Below, in pieces: positions 51,387 through 60,512 of a stretch of DNA of 64,000 nucleotides. The stretch's first letter is position 1. The number at the start of each line of letters is the position of its first letter. Location of the stretch: positions 1 through 64,000 of the forward strand of contig DAITAA010000012.1 of the NCBI GenBank assembly GCA_036824505.1, read 5' to 3'. This DNA comes from SCUD01 sp036824505 (GTDB taxonomy: Bacteria > Pseudomonadota > Gammaproteobacteria > Steroidobacterales > Steroidobacteraceae). The translations under genes were made by a program, and so were the position numbers. The notes beneath the pieces are model-generated. The model ran no database searches and was not told the DNA's origin. It saw only the letters and a program-made list of their open reading frames with translations.

Positions 51387-53711
51387 ATGGCTGATCCGAT
51401 TCGGAAGCCTGCACGGGCGGGTTCACCGGCGCTGACCGCTGCGGTTTCGGCAGTGCTGTCGATGGCCGGTACGGCATCGGGGCAGGCAGTGACCGGTCTC
51501 GATGAAGTCATCGTCACCGCCACCAAGCGCGCCGAGCGCCTGCAGGACGTCCCGGAATCAATCAGCGCCTTCGACTCGAAGGCGATCGCGATGCGCGGCC
51601 TGCAGCAGATGGGCGACTACGCCAAGCTGATACCGGGCTTGGCCATCAGCGAGCGGGATCCGGGCGCGACGACCATCGTATTTCGCGGCGTGACGAGTTC
51701 CGGACTTCAATACGGCGCGGTGTCGTCGGCAGGCCTGTACCTGGACGAACAGCCGATCACGCAGAGCGGCCGCAACCCGGACCCGCGGTTGATCGACATC
51801 GAGCGGATCGAGGCCTTGCGCGGTCCGCAGGGCACGCTGTACGGCGCAAGTTCCCAGTCCGGTACCCTGCGCGTCATCACCAATAAGCCGGATCCGGCGG
51901 GCTTTGATTCCTGGGCGGAAGCACAGGTGTCGAGCATCAAGGATGGCGGCACGGGATACGACATCAGCGCGATGCTGAACATCCCGTTGGCGGAGGACCG
52001 CCTGGCGCTGCGCCTGGTCGGATTCACGGCCGAGGATGCCGGTTACATCGACAATGTGCTGAGCGACAGCCCGAACGGTACGTTCGACAATGCCAATGTC
52101 GTGGCGAAGGACGTCAACTCGACGCGCACCAGTGGCGGCCGGGCCGCCTTGCGCTGGGATGCATCGGAGGATGTGAATGCGACGCTCGGAGTAATCTTCC
52201 AGGACGTCAGCGCCGATGGGCATGGAGACATCAACCTCGGCGTCGGCGACCTGAACCAGGTGCGTTTCGAGAAGGAAAGCCTGGACGACAAGTGGTACCA
52301 GCTGGCGCTGACGATCAACGCATCCCTGCCATTCGGCGATGCGGTGTTGTCCGCCTCCTATTTCGACCGCGATTTCCGCTACGAGGGGGATGCGACCGAC
52401 TACGAATTCCGGTTCAACCAGCTCGCGACCTATTACGACACGCTGGCCTACGATTTCGGCGGCGATCCCCGGGGTTTCGCCACCAATCACGAAGCGACGC
52501 GCATCACGACCGTGGAGGCGCGTCTGGCATCGCCGGGCGATTCGGAGAGCCGCTGGGGCTGGCTGGTGGGCGCGTTCTACAGCCAGGAGCGGGGCCACAC
52601 GGAATTCGACAGCTACGTCCGCGATTACCAGGACACGCCGTCATTCGCGTATTTCAGCGACTTGCAACCCCAGCCTCTCGCGCCGACCGAGCGCTGGTTC
52701 CTCGGCCGCTACGACGCCGAGCTCGACCAGATCGCCGTCTTCGGAGAAGTGAGCCTCGACGTCACGGAAAATTTCAAGATTACCGCCGGCGGGCGCTGGT
52801 TCGACTATGACCGCAGGTTCGCGCAACACCAGGAGCAGCCGGAGGGCCTGAGTACCCTCGATGGTGACCAGAAGTCGCGCGAGGACGGCACGGTCGCCAA
52901 GCTCAATTTCACGTACAAGTTTGACGAGGACCATCTGGTCTATGCGACCTACTCCGAAGGATTCCGTGTCGGCGGCAGTAATCCGCTGAAGCCGGAATCG
53001 ATCCTGCCACGGGACTACAAGTCCGATGATCTGCAGAATTTCGAGCTGGGTGCAAAGACCGAATGGCTGAACAACCGGCTGCGACTCAACATTGCCGCCT
53101 ATTACATGAAGTGGAATGATTTCGCCGTGCAGATCGAGGATCCGCAGCCAGTGACATTCCAGCTCGGATTCGTCAATCTGCCGAGCGCCAAGATTCCGGG
53201 CGTCGAGGCGGAATTCGCCGTCACGGTCAGCGACGAATGGCAGGTCGACGGGTCGGTCGCATGGAACGATGCGCAGATCGACCAGGCGACCACGCTGACG
53301 CTCACCGACGCGGACGGCAATGATTTCTCATTCTCCGTAGCAGACGGCGCACGACTGCCGCTGGCACCAGACTGGAGCGCGGCGCTTGGCATCGAGTACC
53401 GGTCGTCGGCTGCGCGCCTGGTGAATGCGCGTCCCTTCGCGCGGCTCGACCTCGCGTATGTCGGCGAGTCCGTCAATTCCCTCGAGGGCATCGAATCGGT
53501 CGTCTCGGGGAATCCTGTCGAGACCCAGGCTGCTTACCAGACCGGCAACCTGCGATTCGGGCTGGAAGGGGACAAGTGGACCACGTCGATCTTCGTCGAC
53601 AATTTCTGGGACGAGCGCGCCAACCTGTTCCTGAGCAACCGCTGGGGGAAGCAGCGGCAATCGATCAACCGGCCACGGACCATCGGCGTACAGTTTCGCT
53701 ACGAATTCTGA
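51387..53711 (+). CDS. TonB-dependent outer-membrane receptor
   Basis: 774 residues from ATG 51387, which has GAGGGGGAC upstream; an upstream GTG (51345) is less likely. Signal peptide, then plug domain starting LDEVIVTATKRAERLQDVPESISAF with YLDEQPIT and IERIEALRGPQGTLYGASSQSGTLRVITNKP, followed by a barrel that ends in Phe (FRYEF). It resembles the broad group of TonB receptors not tied to siderophores. It lies 63 bases after the Rieske gene on the same strand and could import the substrate of island B or belong with the genes that follow. Confidence 0.92.
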   Translation: MADPIRKPARAGSPALTAAVSAVLSMAGTASGQAVTGLDEVIVTATKRAERLQDVPESISAFDSKAIAMRGLQQMGDYAKLIPGLAISERDPGATTIVFRGVTSSGLQYGAVSSAGLYLDEQPITQSGRNPDPRLIDIERIEALRGPQGTLYGASSQSGTLRVITNKPDPAGFDSWAEAQVSSIKDGGTGYDISAMLNIPLAEDRLALRLVGFTAEDAGYIDNVLSDSPNGTFDNANVVAKDVNSTRTSGGRAALRWDASEDVNATLGVIFQDVSADGHGDINLGVGDLNQVRFEKESLDDKWYQLALTINASLPFGDAVLSASYFDRDFRYEGDATDYEFRFNQLATYYDTLAYDFGGDPRGFATNHEATRITTVEARLASPGDSESRWGWLVGAFYSQERGHTEFDSYVRDYQDTPSFAYFSDLQPQPLAPTERWFLGRYDAELDQIAVFGEVSLDVTENFKITAGGRWFDYDRRFAQHQEQPEGLSTLDGDQKSREDGTVAKLNFTYKFDEDHLVYATYSEGFRVGGSNPLKPESILPRDYKSDDLQNFELGAKTEWLNNRLRLNIAAYYMKWNDFAVQIEDPQPVTFQLGFVNLPSAKIPGVEAEFAVTVSDEWQVDGSVAWNDAQIDQATTLTLTDADGNDFSFSVADGARLPLAPDWSAALGIEYRSSAARLVNARPFARLDLAYVGESVNSLEGIESVVSGNPVETQAAYQTGNLRFGLEGDKWTTSIFVDNFWDERANLFLSNRWGKQRQSINRPRTIGVQFRYEF

Positions 53712-53742
53712 TTACGCCCTGACCATACTCATCGCAACTTCG

Positions 53743-54657
53743 GTGGTACGTGGCAGCCGTCAGGGCGAAAGCCATGGCGGCGTTTACCTCGTGGACTTCG
53801 ACCGTGACCGCGCGACCCGGGTCCTCGACTGGAACACGATGGACATCGACTGGCAGGGACGCGGCTGGGATCGCGGCCTGCGCGGCATCGCGTTCGATGG
53901 CGACACGGTCTACGTCGCGGCCAGCGACGAATTGTTTGCCTACACTCCGGATTTCCAGCTGGTCGGGTCCTGGCGCAACCGTTATCTGAAGCATTGCCAT
54001 GAGATCTTCCGCCACGAGCGTACGTTGTTCCTGACGTCGACCGGCTTCGATTCGATCCTGGGCTTCGACCTCGACAAGCTGGGTTTTTCCTGGGGGCTGC
54101 GTGTGACTGCCGTTGGGGACGGGTTTGTCGGCACGCCCTTCGACCCGGAGTTTGACGACGGTCCTCCGCCGTCAAACGCACTGCACCTGAACAATGTCCA
54201 TTGCGAGCGGGGTGGCATGCACATCAGCGGCCTCAGGACGGCGGGGATCCTGCTGTTCAACGGTCGTCAGTTGCGTCGCTGGGTCGAGATTCCAGTCGGT
54301 TCCCACAATGCGCGGCCGTTCCGCGGCGGCGTCCTTTTCAACGACACCGAGGCGGACGTCGTGCGGTTCGCGACCCGTGACGCTGAACGCGTCTTCAATG
54401 TGCCGCGCTTTCCGGCTGAAAGCCTGACACATGTCAGCCCGGACGACGCCAGGCTTGCGCGCCAGGCGTTTGGCCGCGGCCTTTGCGTCGTCAATGATGA
54501 ACTGATCGCCGCCGGCTCCTCGCCGTCGACGATTTCGTTGCTTGACCTGCGACCCGGCACCAGATCAAGAATGGTGACGCTGACCCACGATGTCCGTAAC
54601 GCGATCCATGGCCTCGAAGTCTGGCCGTTTGGATGGGACGTTGCGGGCGACCGCTAG
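53743..54657 (+). CDS. uncharacterised propeller-like protein
   Basis: 304 residues from GTG 53743. An in-frame CTG at 53719 would add LTILIATS, which looks like a missing first strand, so the true start may be there, just after the receptor stop. No catalytic motif is evident. Repeats of the type 'GIAFDGDTVYVAASDELFAYTP', 'MHISGLRTAGILLFNG' and 'GVLFNDTEADVVRFATRD' suggest beta-propeller blades. No signal peptide is seen. It overlaps the start region of the hydroxylase gene's upstream sequence, so the two are likely co-transcribed. Confidence 0.6.
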   Translation: MVRGSRQGESHGGVYLVDFDRDRATRVLDWNTMDIDWQGRGWDRGLRGIAFDGDTVYVAASDELFAYTPDFQLVGSWRNRYLKHCHEIFRHERTLFLTSTGFDSILGFDLDKLGFSWGLRVTAVGDGFVGTPFDPEFDDGPPPSNALHLNNVHCERGGMHISGLRTAGILLFNGRQLRRWVEIPVGSHNARPFRGGVLFNDTEADVVRFATRDAERVFNVPRFPAESLTHVSPDDARLARQAFGRGLCVVNDELIAAGSSPSTISLLDLRPGTRSRMVTLTHDVRNAIHGLEVWPFGWDVAGDR

Positions 54658-54677
54658 CTGGCTATAGGCTTTGCGGC

Positions 54678-55256
54678 ATGGACATAGGGATGCCGATCCG
54701 CAGCTTCGGGAAGGTGGACATGGAGTCGCTGGCGGCAGCGATCCTGGCCCAGGACGAGGTCGCCTGGAACGAGAACGTGCAGCGCCAGCATGACTACGAA
54801 GTCCATGAACAGACCCGCTCGATCGTGCTGTTGTTCGCCGAGGTTTCGGACTGGCCGGCCATCGAAGTCAGCAAGCAGCCGGGCTGGGACCGCCTGGCCG
54901 AGACCGCCGTGCCGCTGATGCACCAGATCATCCGCAACTGGTACCCGCCCGGTGGCACGATCATCCGTGCAATGGCGGCAAAACTGCTGGCGGGCGGCAG
55001 GATCCTGCCGCACCGGGATTCGCATCCGTCATTTGCCGCCGGTCATCGAATTCACGTGCCGATCGTCACCAACCCGCGAGTCCGTTTCATGATCGACGGC
55101 CGGCCATTCCAGTTCGAGGTCGGCCAGGCCTATGAGATCAACAACCAGAAGGTCCACAGCGTCATGAACAAAGGCACCGCGGACCGGATCAACTTCATAT
55201 TCGACTACGTGCCACCGGCTCGTAACGCCGATACCGCTCGCGAATCGGCGCGATGA
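54678..55256 (+). CDS. aspartyl/asparaginyl beta-hydroxylase-like protein
   Basis: 192 residues from ATG 54678 (ATG 54690 is an alternative). The family iron ligands are His112 and Asp114 in LPHRDSHPS and His160 in NNQKVHSVMN; Arg170 in ADRINFIFDY should bind 2-oxoglutarate. Thus a 2-oxoglutarate/Fe(II) hydroxylase acting on Asp/Asn side chains or a small molecule. It lies 20 bases after the propeller-like gene and its 3' end overlaps the convergent sulfotransferase gene by 62 bases. Confidence 0.85.
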   Translation: MDIGMPIRSFGKVDMESLAAAILAQDEVAWNENVQRQHDYEVHEQTRSIVLLFAEVSDWPAIEVSKQPGWDRLAETAVPLMHQIIRNWYPPGGTIIRAMAAKLLAGGRILPHRDSHPSFAAGHRIHVPIVTNPRVRFMIDGRPFQFEVGQAYEINNQKVHSVMNKGTADRINFIFDYVPPARNADTARESAR

Positions 55257-57240
55257 CGGTGACGAGCTCATCGAGATGCGCGGCGTAGTTCTGCCAGTGG
55301 CCGACGGACCGGTCGTAGATCGGCTGGCGCACCTGCTCTGAACTCGGCGTGCGCACCGGCCGGTCGCTCTCGTAGAACCGGAGGCAAGCGGGTTCCCAGG
55401 GAAGTTCGCAGAACTCGAGCAGGCGCCGTAGCTGCGTCTCGAAGTCGGCGACGACGTCCTCGTACTGCACCGTCAGCACCCGGCCCGGCAGCACTTCGGC
55501 CCAGTGATCCATCATTCGCTGGTACTGCAGGTAGTACTCGCCGATTTCCGTCAGGTCGTAGGTGAAGTTCTGGCCCTTGGCGAACAACTGCCGATAACAG
55601 CTGAGGCAGGCGTCGAGCGGATGGCGTCTGGCGTCGATGACCTTGGCATTCGGAAGTATCAGCGACAGCAGGCCGACATTGGCGAAGTTGTTCGGATTCT
55701 TGTCGATAAAGCGCGGCGCGCCTGAGCGGCGATGCATCTGCGCAAAGGCCAGGTAGTCCTGGGCCAGTGACTGGTAATTCGCCGCCTGCAGTTCGCGCAC
55801 GGCTTCCGGGTAGTTGATTCCGTCGGCGCGATTGCGATTCAGCCAGACCGCGACGCGGCCAAGGTATGGCAATTCGCTCGTGCCCTCGACCTGGCTGTGA
55901 CTCGCCAGTATCTGCTCGAGCAGCGTCGAGCCTGAGCGCGGCAGGCCGACGATGAATATCGGCGCGGGATCGGCCAGTCCAATGCCCTGGCGGGATCGCA
56001 GGAAATCGGCCGAGAATACGCGGACCAGGCGGTCATTCATCGTCTCGGTCTGCACCGGATCGTAGCTGACTTCCGCGCGCTGCTTCATGTTGCCGCTGCG
56101 GTAGTAGCCCCAGGCGCGATCGAAATCGCCGCGATCCTCACAGGCCTTGCCCAGTGCGAACAGGAAATTGACTTCGGACTGGATGGTGAGCCCTGGCACG
56201 CCGACGCGCCGCTCCATCTCGGCGATGGTGGCGTCGTCAAACCGGTAAGTCTTGAGATTCGCGAGGCTCCAGTAAGTCTCGCCGAAATCAGGCAGCTGCC
56301 GGATGCAGGCGTCGTAGGAGGCAACGGCCTCCCGATAGCGCCCGACGGCCTTCAGGACATGGCCGAGGCCGATCAGCGCGCCGACGTGCGTCGGCCGCAG
56401 CTTCAGGCACTCCTCGTAGGCCTCGATCGCCTCCTGCGTGAACGACGCAGGCGCCAGCGTCGAGCCACGCAGGTAATGGGCCTGCGGACTGGCCGGGTCC
56501 AGCGCAATCGCCTTGTCGAAGCATTCCAGGGCCTCACCGTAGCGGTCCTGTTCCTTTCTCAGCCGGCCGAGATCCAGGATCGCCAGCAGGAAATCCGGAG
56601 CCAGGGAGATTGCCTTCTCCAGCAGGCTCTCCGCTTCGCTGTCGCGCCCCGCCTTCAGGGCGATCAGGGCGAGCAGGCGCATCGCGTCGACATTGCGCGG
56701 GTTGTGGCGAAGGATGCGGCGGTAGAAGTGCTCCGCCTCGTCGAGCCGGCCTTCCTTCTGGTGCTCTGCCGCGAGCGCCATCAGGCGGCGCTCGGGAGAC
56801 AGCGCGAAACACTGTTCGAAGGCCAGGTCCGCATCCGCACCGCGGCCGAGCATCGTGAGCGCCTTGCCGAGCGTGAACCAGGCATTTTCGAGCTTCGGGT
56901 CGAGATGGGTGGCGCGTTCCAGGAAGGGCAGGGCTTCGGCCGCACGATTCTGCTTCACGAGCAGGAAGCCGAGATCCTCCTGCGGCTTCGCGAAGGTCGG
57001 CGCCTCGGCGATGACCTGGCGCAACGTGGATTCGGCTTCGGCGGAGCGGTCCAGCTTGATCAGCAGCGCACCCAGCAGCGCCAGCATGTTGACGTCGCGC
57101 GGGTATTGGTCGAGCGCCGACCGGCAGCGGGTCTCGGCCGCAGCTGGATCGCCCGACTTGATCAGTGCAATCGTCTCGTCGAATATGGATTTCGGCGCAA
57201 GCAGTGGACGCATGGACTTGGGCCCCACATGGGCATTCAA
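55195..57240 (-). CDS. TPR-repeat sulfotransferase
   Basis: 681 residues. The N-terminal 340 residues hold about eight to ten tetratricopeptide repeats (for example AEHFYRRILRHNPRNVDAMRL-like units). The C-terminal domain, from about residue 425, has the PAPS 5'-phosphosulfate loop IFIVGLPRSGSTLLEQIL, then FIDKNPNNFANVGLL and ARRHPLDACLSCY for 3'-phosphate binding. Such proteins resemble tyrosylprotein or small-molecule sulfotransferases with a protein-docking arm. No signal peptide is seen. It faces the hydroxylase gene. Confidence 0.88.
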   Translation of the reverse strand: MNAHVGPKSMRPLLAPKSIFDETIALIKSGDPAAAETRCRSALDQYPRDVNMLALLGALLIKLDRSAEAESTLRQVIAEAPTFAKPQEDLGFLLVKQNRAAEALPFLERATHLDPKLENAWFTLGKALTMLGRGADADLAFEQCFALSPERRLMALAAEHQKEGRLDEAEHFYRRILRHNPRNVDAMRLLALIALKAGRDSEAESLLEKAISLAPDFLLAILDLGRLRKEQDRYGEALECFDKAIALDPASPQAHYLRGSTLAPASFTQEAIEAYEECLKLRPTHVGALIGLGHVLKAVGRYREAVASYDACIRQLPDFGETYWSLANLKTYRFDDATIAEMERRVGVPGLTIQSEVNFLFALGKACEDRGDFDRAWGYYRSGNMKQRAEVSYDPVQTETMNDRLVRVFSADFLRSRQGIGLADPAPIFIVGLPRSGSTLLEQILASHSQVEGTSELPYLGRVAVWLNRNRADGINYPEAVRELQAANYQSLAQDYLAFAQMHRRSGAPRFIDKNPNNFANVGLLSLILPNAKVIDARRHPLDACLSCYRQLFAKGQNFTYDLTEIGEYYLQYQRMMDHWAEVLPGRVLTVQYEDVVADFETQLRRLLEFCELPWEPACLRFYESDRPVRTPSSEQVRQPIYDRSVGHWQNYAAHLDELVTVIAPIRERYRRYEPVARSRI

Positions 57241-57316
57241 GCCCCGAAGCCTACTCGAACCCTTGATTTCCTGCGCGGCGCGGCGCGGACGTGCCGGGCC
57301 GCCGGCGCCCGCGAGG

Positions 57317-59431
57317 CTAGCGCTCGCCGATCAGGTAGCGGAAGCTGATGCCGGCCATCCAGACGTCGTCATCGTAGGGCTGCGCACCCAATGTCAGGAC
57401 CGTTGGCAGCGTATCCGGAGCGACGCCCTGCAGCGCCCAGTCGTCGGTCGAGAAACTTTCGTAACGCAGCAGCAGTCCCGCTTCGAGTTTCTCGGACCAG
57501 TGATAGAGGACTCGCGCCCGCGCCGAATCGAGCGTCGTTTCCAGGTCCGGGAACCGGCTGGGCCCGCCGCCGCCGGTGACGTCGATTTCGGTGGTGCCTG
57601 TGGCGCGCGTGTAATCGAGCTGCAGGTCGATCTTGCCGCCGATTCCGGTCACGCGAAAGCCGCCGCCGAAGTTGTAGAACTCGTCGGAATAATCTGCAAA
57701 CCAGTCGGGCGTCGAGAAGCCCGCGCTTCCGGCTTGCTGAGTGGACATGTCCTCGAATCCGCCCGTCAGATAAACCGATGCCTTTTCCGACACGGACCAG
57801 CTGAGGTCGGCTGCCACGCGCAGCTCGTCGCTGTCGGTCAGACCGAGACGCGACTTCGAATAGCTGTCGTCCGCATAGAACGCGCGGGCGCTGACCGTAA
57901 CCGGCCATTTTGGCAGTGACGCCGAGGCCGACAGCTCGCCAAACTGCTGGTAGCGGTAGGCGAGATCGTATTTCCGCAGCAACGGATTCTGGTCGAGACT
58001 GGCGGCTAGCGTCTCGTCATAGCGATTGATATCCCGCTTTGCCACGCCGCCGCGCGCGGTGATTTCGAGGGATGAATTGGGGCGCCATTCCAGCCGTCCC
58101 CAGCCGGTGTCTTCGGTCTGTTCTGCGACTTCCTGGAAATCCCGGTTGGTCTCAGTGCGGTCGTAGCCGGCGGCGGCGCGGAGCGTATCGAACAACTTGT
58201 AGTCTGCGCTGGCATTCAGGCGCAGCCGGTCGTAGCCGTAGGGAACATTCAATTCCGTCTCGCCGGAAAGGAAACTGTCGGCGATGACGCGCGTCCAGGG
58301 CAACTCGGATGTCTTGTTGTTGCGCTCGTCGTAGCGAATCGCGAGCTTCACGCGGGCGTCGCGAAATGGCCTCGATACGAGCGTCAACGCGAGGTTGGTC
58401 GTGTCGACTTCCGCGTCCAGCGAAGATCGCGGCAGGGGCGTCGTAATGAGGTTGGAGTTGGTCGTGTAAGGCAACAAAGTGTCGTCCTGTTTCCCACGAC
58501 CCATCGCCGCCGAGAAGCTGATGCTGGTGTCCAGTGCCGTCATGCGATAGCCGCCGGTCAGCAGCAACTGCTGGAAATTGCTGTCGGGCGATTCGGCGAG
58601 GGCGCTGGTTCCGGCTCCGGGCGCCGACAGGAACGGGTTTTGCCAGCTGGCGGAGAGGAACTGGTCCTGGAAGAACGACCCGTAGTACGCGAACTTCAGA
58701 TAGCCATTGTCGGTGTCATAGCGGACTCCGAGGTCCACCTGGTCAGTCTGATAATCGAAACGATGGGGCAGCAGGCTCGAGTTCGTGAAGTAGGATCCGC
58801 CGAGGATGTTGGTGCCGTCGCGCTCCTGCCGTTCATAGTCGGCGAACAGCCGGAATCGGGTCGTCGGCAGGTATCGGCCGCCCAGCTTGAGCGTCTTGCG
58901 GTCGCTCTCGATGTCCTGGGAAAAGAGATTCTGCGCCAGATCGGCAAAGCCCGCCGTCGTGTTGGCCGGGGTCCAGGTCGATGGCAAGGTCAGCAGGTTG
59001 TTCGAGGCGTGCGTGAATATCGTGCTGGTGCTATCGAACCTGTGGCGCGGTATCTGGCTATAGGCCAGGCGGTAATCGAAAGTCCCGGGGCGGGCGCCAT
59101 TGATTTCAACAGCCCTCGAGTCGAGCCCGAGATCTTGCAGCAGCCAGCTCAGCCGATAGGCGTCGGTCGCGTAGCGGCCCGTGCCATCCACATTCAGGTA
59201 ACCGCCTTTTTCATCGTAGCCGGTTGCATCGCCGAATGTCGCCGTGTCCTCGCTGACATAACTGGCGCCGGCTGCGAAATCCGCGTCGTATCCCTTTTCA
59301 AACGGGCACAGCTCGCACTTCCATTCAGTCGTGTCGGGCAGCGCCGATTCGGAAACCGGCACGATCAGCCCGGACGCCACGAACGTCAGGAATGGAAGTG
59401 GTCTGAATCGGGTCCATCTGGGTTCGGACAT
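57317..59431 (-). CDS. MtrB/PioB family outer-membrane beta-barrel
   Basis: 704 residues from ATG 59431, preceded by GAGAGG; the in-frame ATG at 59473 lies beyond a short tandem repeat and gives no better signal peptide. A signal peptide is followed by CELC (Cys39, Cys42), the CxxC motif near the mature N-terminus of MtrB proteins. Many alternating amphipathic strands follow and the chain ends in a barrel strand (MAGISFRYLIGER). MtrB sheaths the MtrA-type cytochrome across the outer membrane. Last gene of the mtrC-A-B-like operon. Confidence 0.88.
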   Translation of the reverse strand: MSEPRWTRFRPLPFLTFVASGLIVPVSESALPDTTEWKCELCPFEKGYDADFAAGASYVSEDTATFGDATGYDEKGGYLNVDGTGRYATDAYRLSWLLQDLGLDSRAVEINGARPGTFDYRLAYSQIPRHRFDSTSTIFTHASNNLLTLPSTWTPANTTAGFADLAQNLFSQDIESDRKTLKLGGRYLPTTRFRLFADYERQERDGTNILGGSYFTNSSLLPHRFDYQTDQVDLGVRYDTDNGYLKFAYYGSFFQDQFLSASWQNPFLSAPGAGTSALAESPDSNFQQLLLTGGYRMTALDTSISFSAAMGRGKQDDTLLPYTTNSNLITTPLPRSSLDAEVDTTNLALTLVSRPFRDARVKLAIRYDERNNKTSELPWTRVIADSFLSGETELNVPYGYDRLRLNASADYKLFDTLRAAAGYDRTETNRDFQEVAEQTEDTGWGRLEWRPNSSLEITARGGVAKRDINRYDETLAASLDQNPLLRKYDLAYRYQQFGELSASASLPKWPVTVSARAFYADDSYSKSRLGLTDSDELRVAADLSWSVSEKASVYLTGGFEDMSTQQAGSAGFSTPDWFADYSDEFYNFGGGFRVTGIGGKIDLQLDYTRATGTTEIDVTGGGGPSRFPDLETTLDSARARVLYHWSEKLEAGLLLRYESFSTDDWALQGVAPDTLPTVLTLGAQPYDDDVWMAGISFRYLIGER

Positions 59432-59435
59432 TTTT

Positions 59436-59459
59436 CTCGACCTCTCGACCTCTCGACCG
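59436..59459. repeat. short tandem repeat in the mtrB-like leader
   Basis: Three consecutive copies of the 8-mer CTCGACC(T/G) on the plus strand, that is, repeated TCGAGAGG on the coding strand. The repeats hold the purine-rich ribosome-binding segment, so copy-number change would alter spacing or strength of the ribosome site. Confidence 0.6.
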
Positions 59460-59482
59460 CGGACGCGCGTCATCCCAGCCCG

Positions 59483-60427
59483 TCAACGCATCAGTTTCGA
59501 ACCCGACGGGTGATTCGAACCATGCACCTGCGAATGACAGTTCATGCAGCTCTGACCGAGCAGGTATTGCGACGGCGTACCGTTGGCCAGGCCTCCGGCA
59601 TGCTGGGCAATGCTCGGGTGCCCGCTCTGTGAATGACAGCCCTGGCAGAGCAGCGGCGCGCTGCGCACCAGCATCGCGGGGTGATTTGATCCGTGGGGGT
59701 TGTGGCAGGTCGTGCAGTCTTCGGTGACCGGCGCGTGCTCCCACAGGAACGGACCGCGCTTTTCGGCGTGGCACTGATAGCAGGTGTCGTTGATGGTCTG
59801 CCGCGCGAGCATGAATTCCGTGGTCGCGCCGTGCGGGCTGTGGCAGCCGGTGCAGGCCATCTTCCCTTCGCGCAACGGATGCGCGTACGCCTTCAGCGAA
59901 TCGCTCTTCCGGAATTCATGGCAGGTATAGCACTGGTCGGCCTGGGTCGACACGTTGCGCACCGGGTCGCTTGCGGTGTGGACCTGGTGGCAGCCGGCGC
60001 AGCTCACCCGGTTGTCGTCATGGGGCCCGCCATGCCACGCAAAACCGGCATCGGCCTTGTGGCAGCCGAGGCACATTCCATTCTGTGTCTCGACGCTGTC
60101 TTCTGAACCGGCGCCGAAGTGAATGACCTGTGACAACTTGCCATCGTGCTGGACCATCCCCGCATGTGAACCGCCCGGGCCATGGCAGGCTTCGCACTGC
60201 AGTTGCCCGTCACCGAAGGGGCCGCGCGGATCCGTCGGCACGCCATGTTTGGTGTGGAATATGCCGACCACCGCCGGGATGTTGTGGCAAGCCAGGCAGG
60301 TGTCGGCGCCACTCGCCGTGTACGGGGTGTCCTCGGCTCGCGCTGAAGACTGCGATGCCGCCAGCATCGGCGCGCCAAGGCTGATGCAGACCAGCGCGAG
60401 GAGTTGAGTAAGCGTTGGTCTGGTCAT
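59483..60427 (-). CDS. DmsE/MtrA family decaheme c-type cytochrome
   Basis: 314 residues from ATG 60427 with a signal peptide (TLTQLLALVCISLGAPMLA). Ten CxxCH heme sites can be counted: CLACH, CEACH, CLGCH, CAGCH, CYTCH, CTGCH, CYQCH, CTTCH, CQGCH and CMNCH. The length and heme number match MtrA/DmsE/PioA periplasmic cytochromes, which pass electrons through the MtrB barrel. It is 51 bases upstream of the mtrB-like gene. Confidence 0.93.
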   Translation of the reverse strand: MTRPTLTQLLALVCISLGAPMLAASQSSARAEDTPYTASGADTCLACHNIPAVVGIFHTKHGVPTDPRGPFGDGQLQCEACHGPGGSHAGMVQHDGKLSQVIHFGAGSEDSVETQNGMCLGCHKADAGFAWHGGPHDDNRVSCAGCHQVHTASDPVRNVSTQADQCYTCHEFRKSDSLKAYAHPLREGKMACTGCHSPHGATTEFMLARQTINDTCYQCHAEKRGPFLWEHAPVTEDCTTCHNPHGSNHPAMLVRSAPLLCQGCHSQSGHPSIAQHAGGLANGTPSQYLLGQSCMNCHSQVHGSNHPSGSKLMR

Positions 60428-60472
60428 GCGGCTATCCGTGATTCCCTGTATATGCGAGTCCCGGACACAATG

Positions 60473-60500
60473 CCGGGGCACGCACTATCGCGTGCCCCGG
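60473..60500 (-). other. perfect intercistronic hairpin between the mtrC-like and mtrA-like genes
   Basis: CCGGGGCACGC (60473-60483) and GCGTGCCCCGG (60490-60500) are exact reverse complements with a six-base loop. No T-run follows on the coding (minus) strand, so a full intrinsic terminator is unlikely. It may stabilise or process the transcript and set the ratio of the two cytochromes. Confidence 0.6.
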
Positions 60501-60512
60501 CTTGGACTGGCG

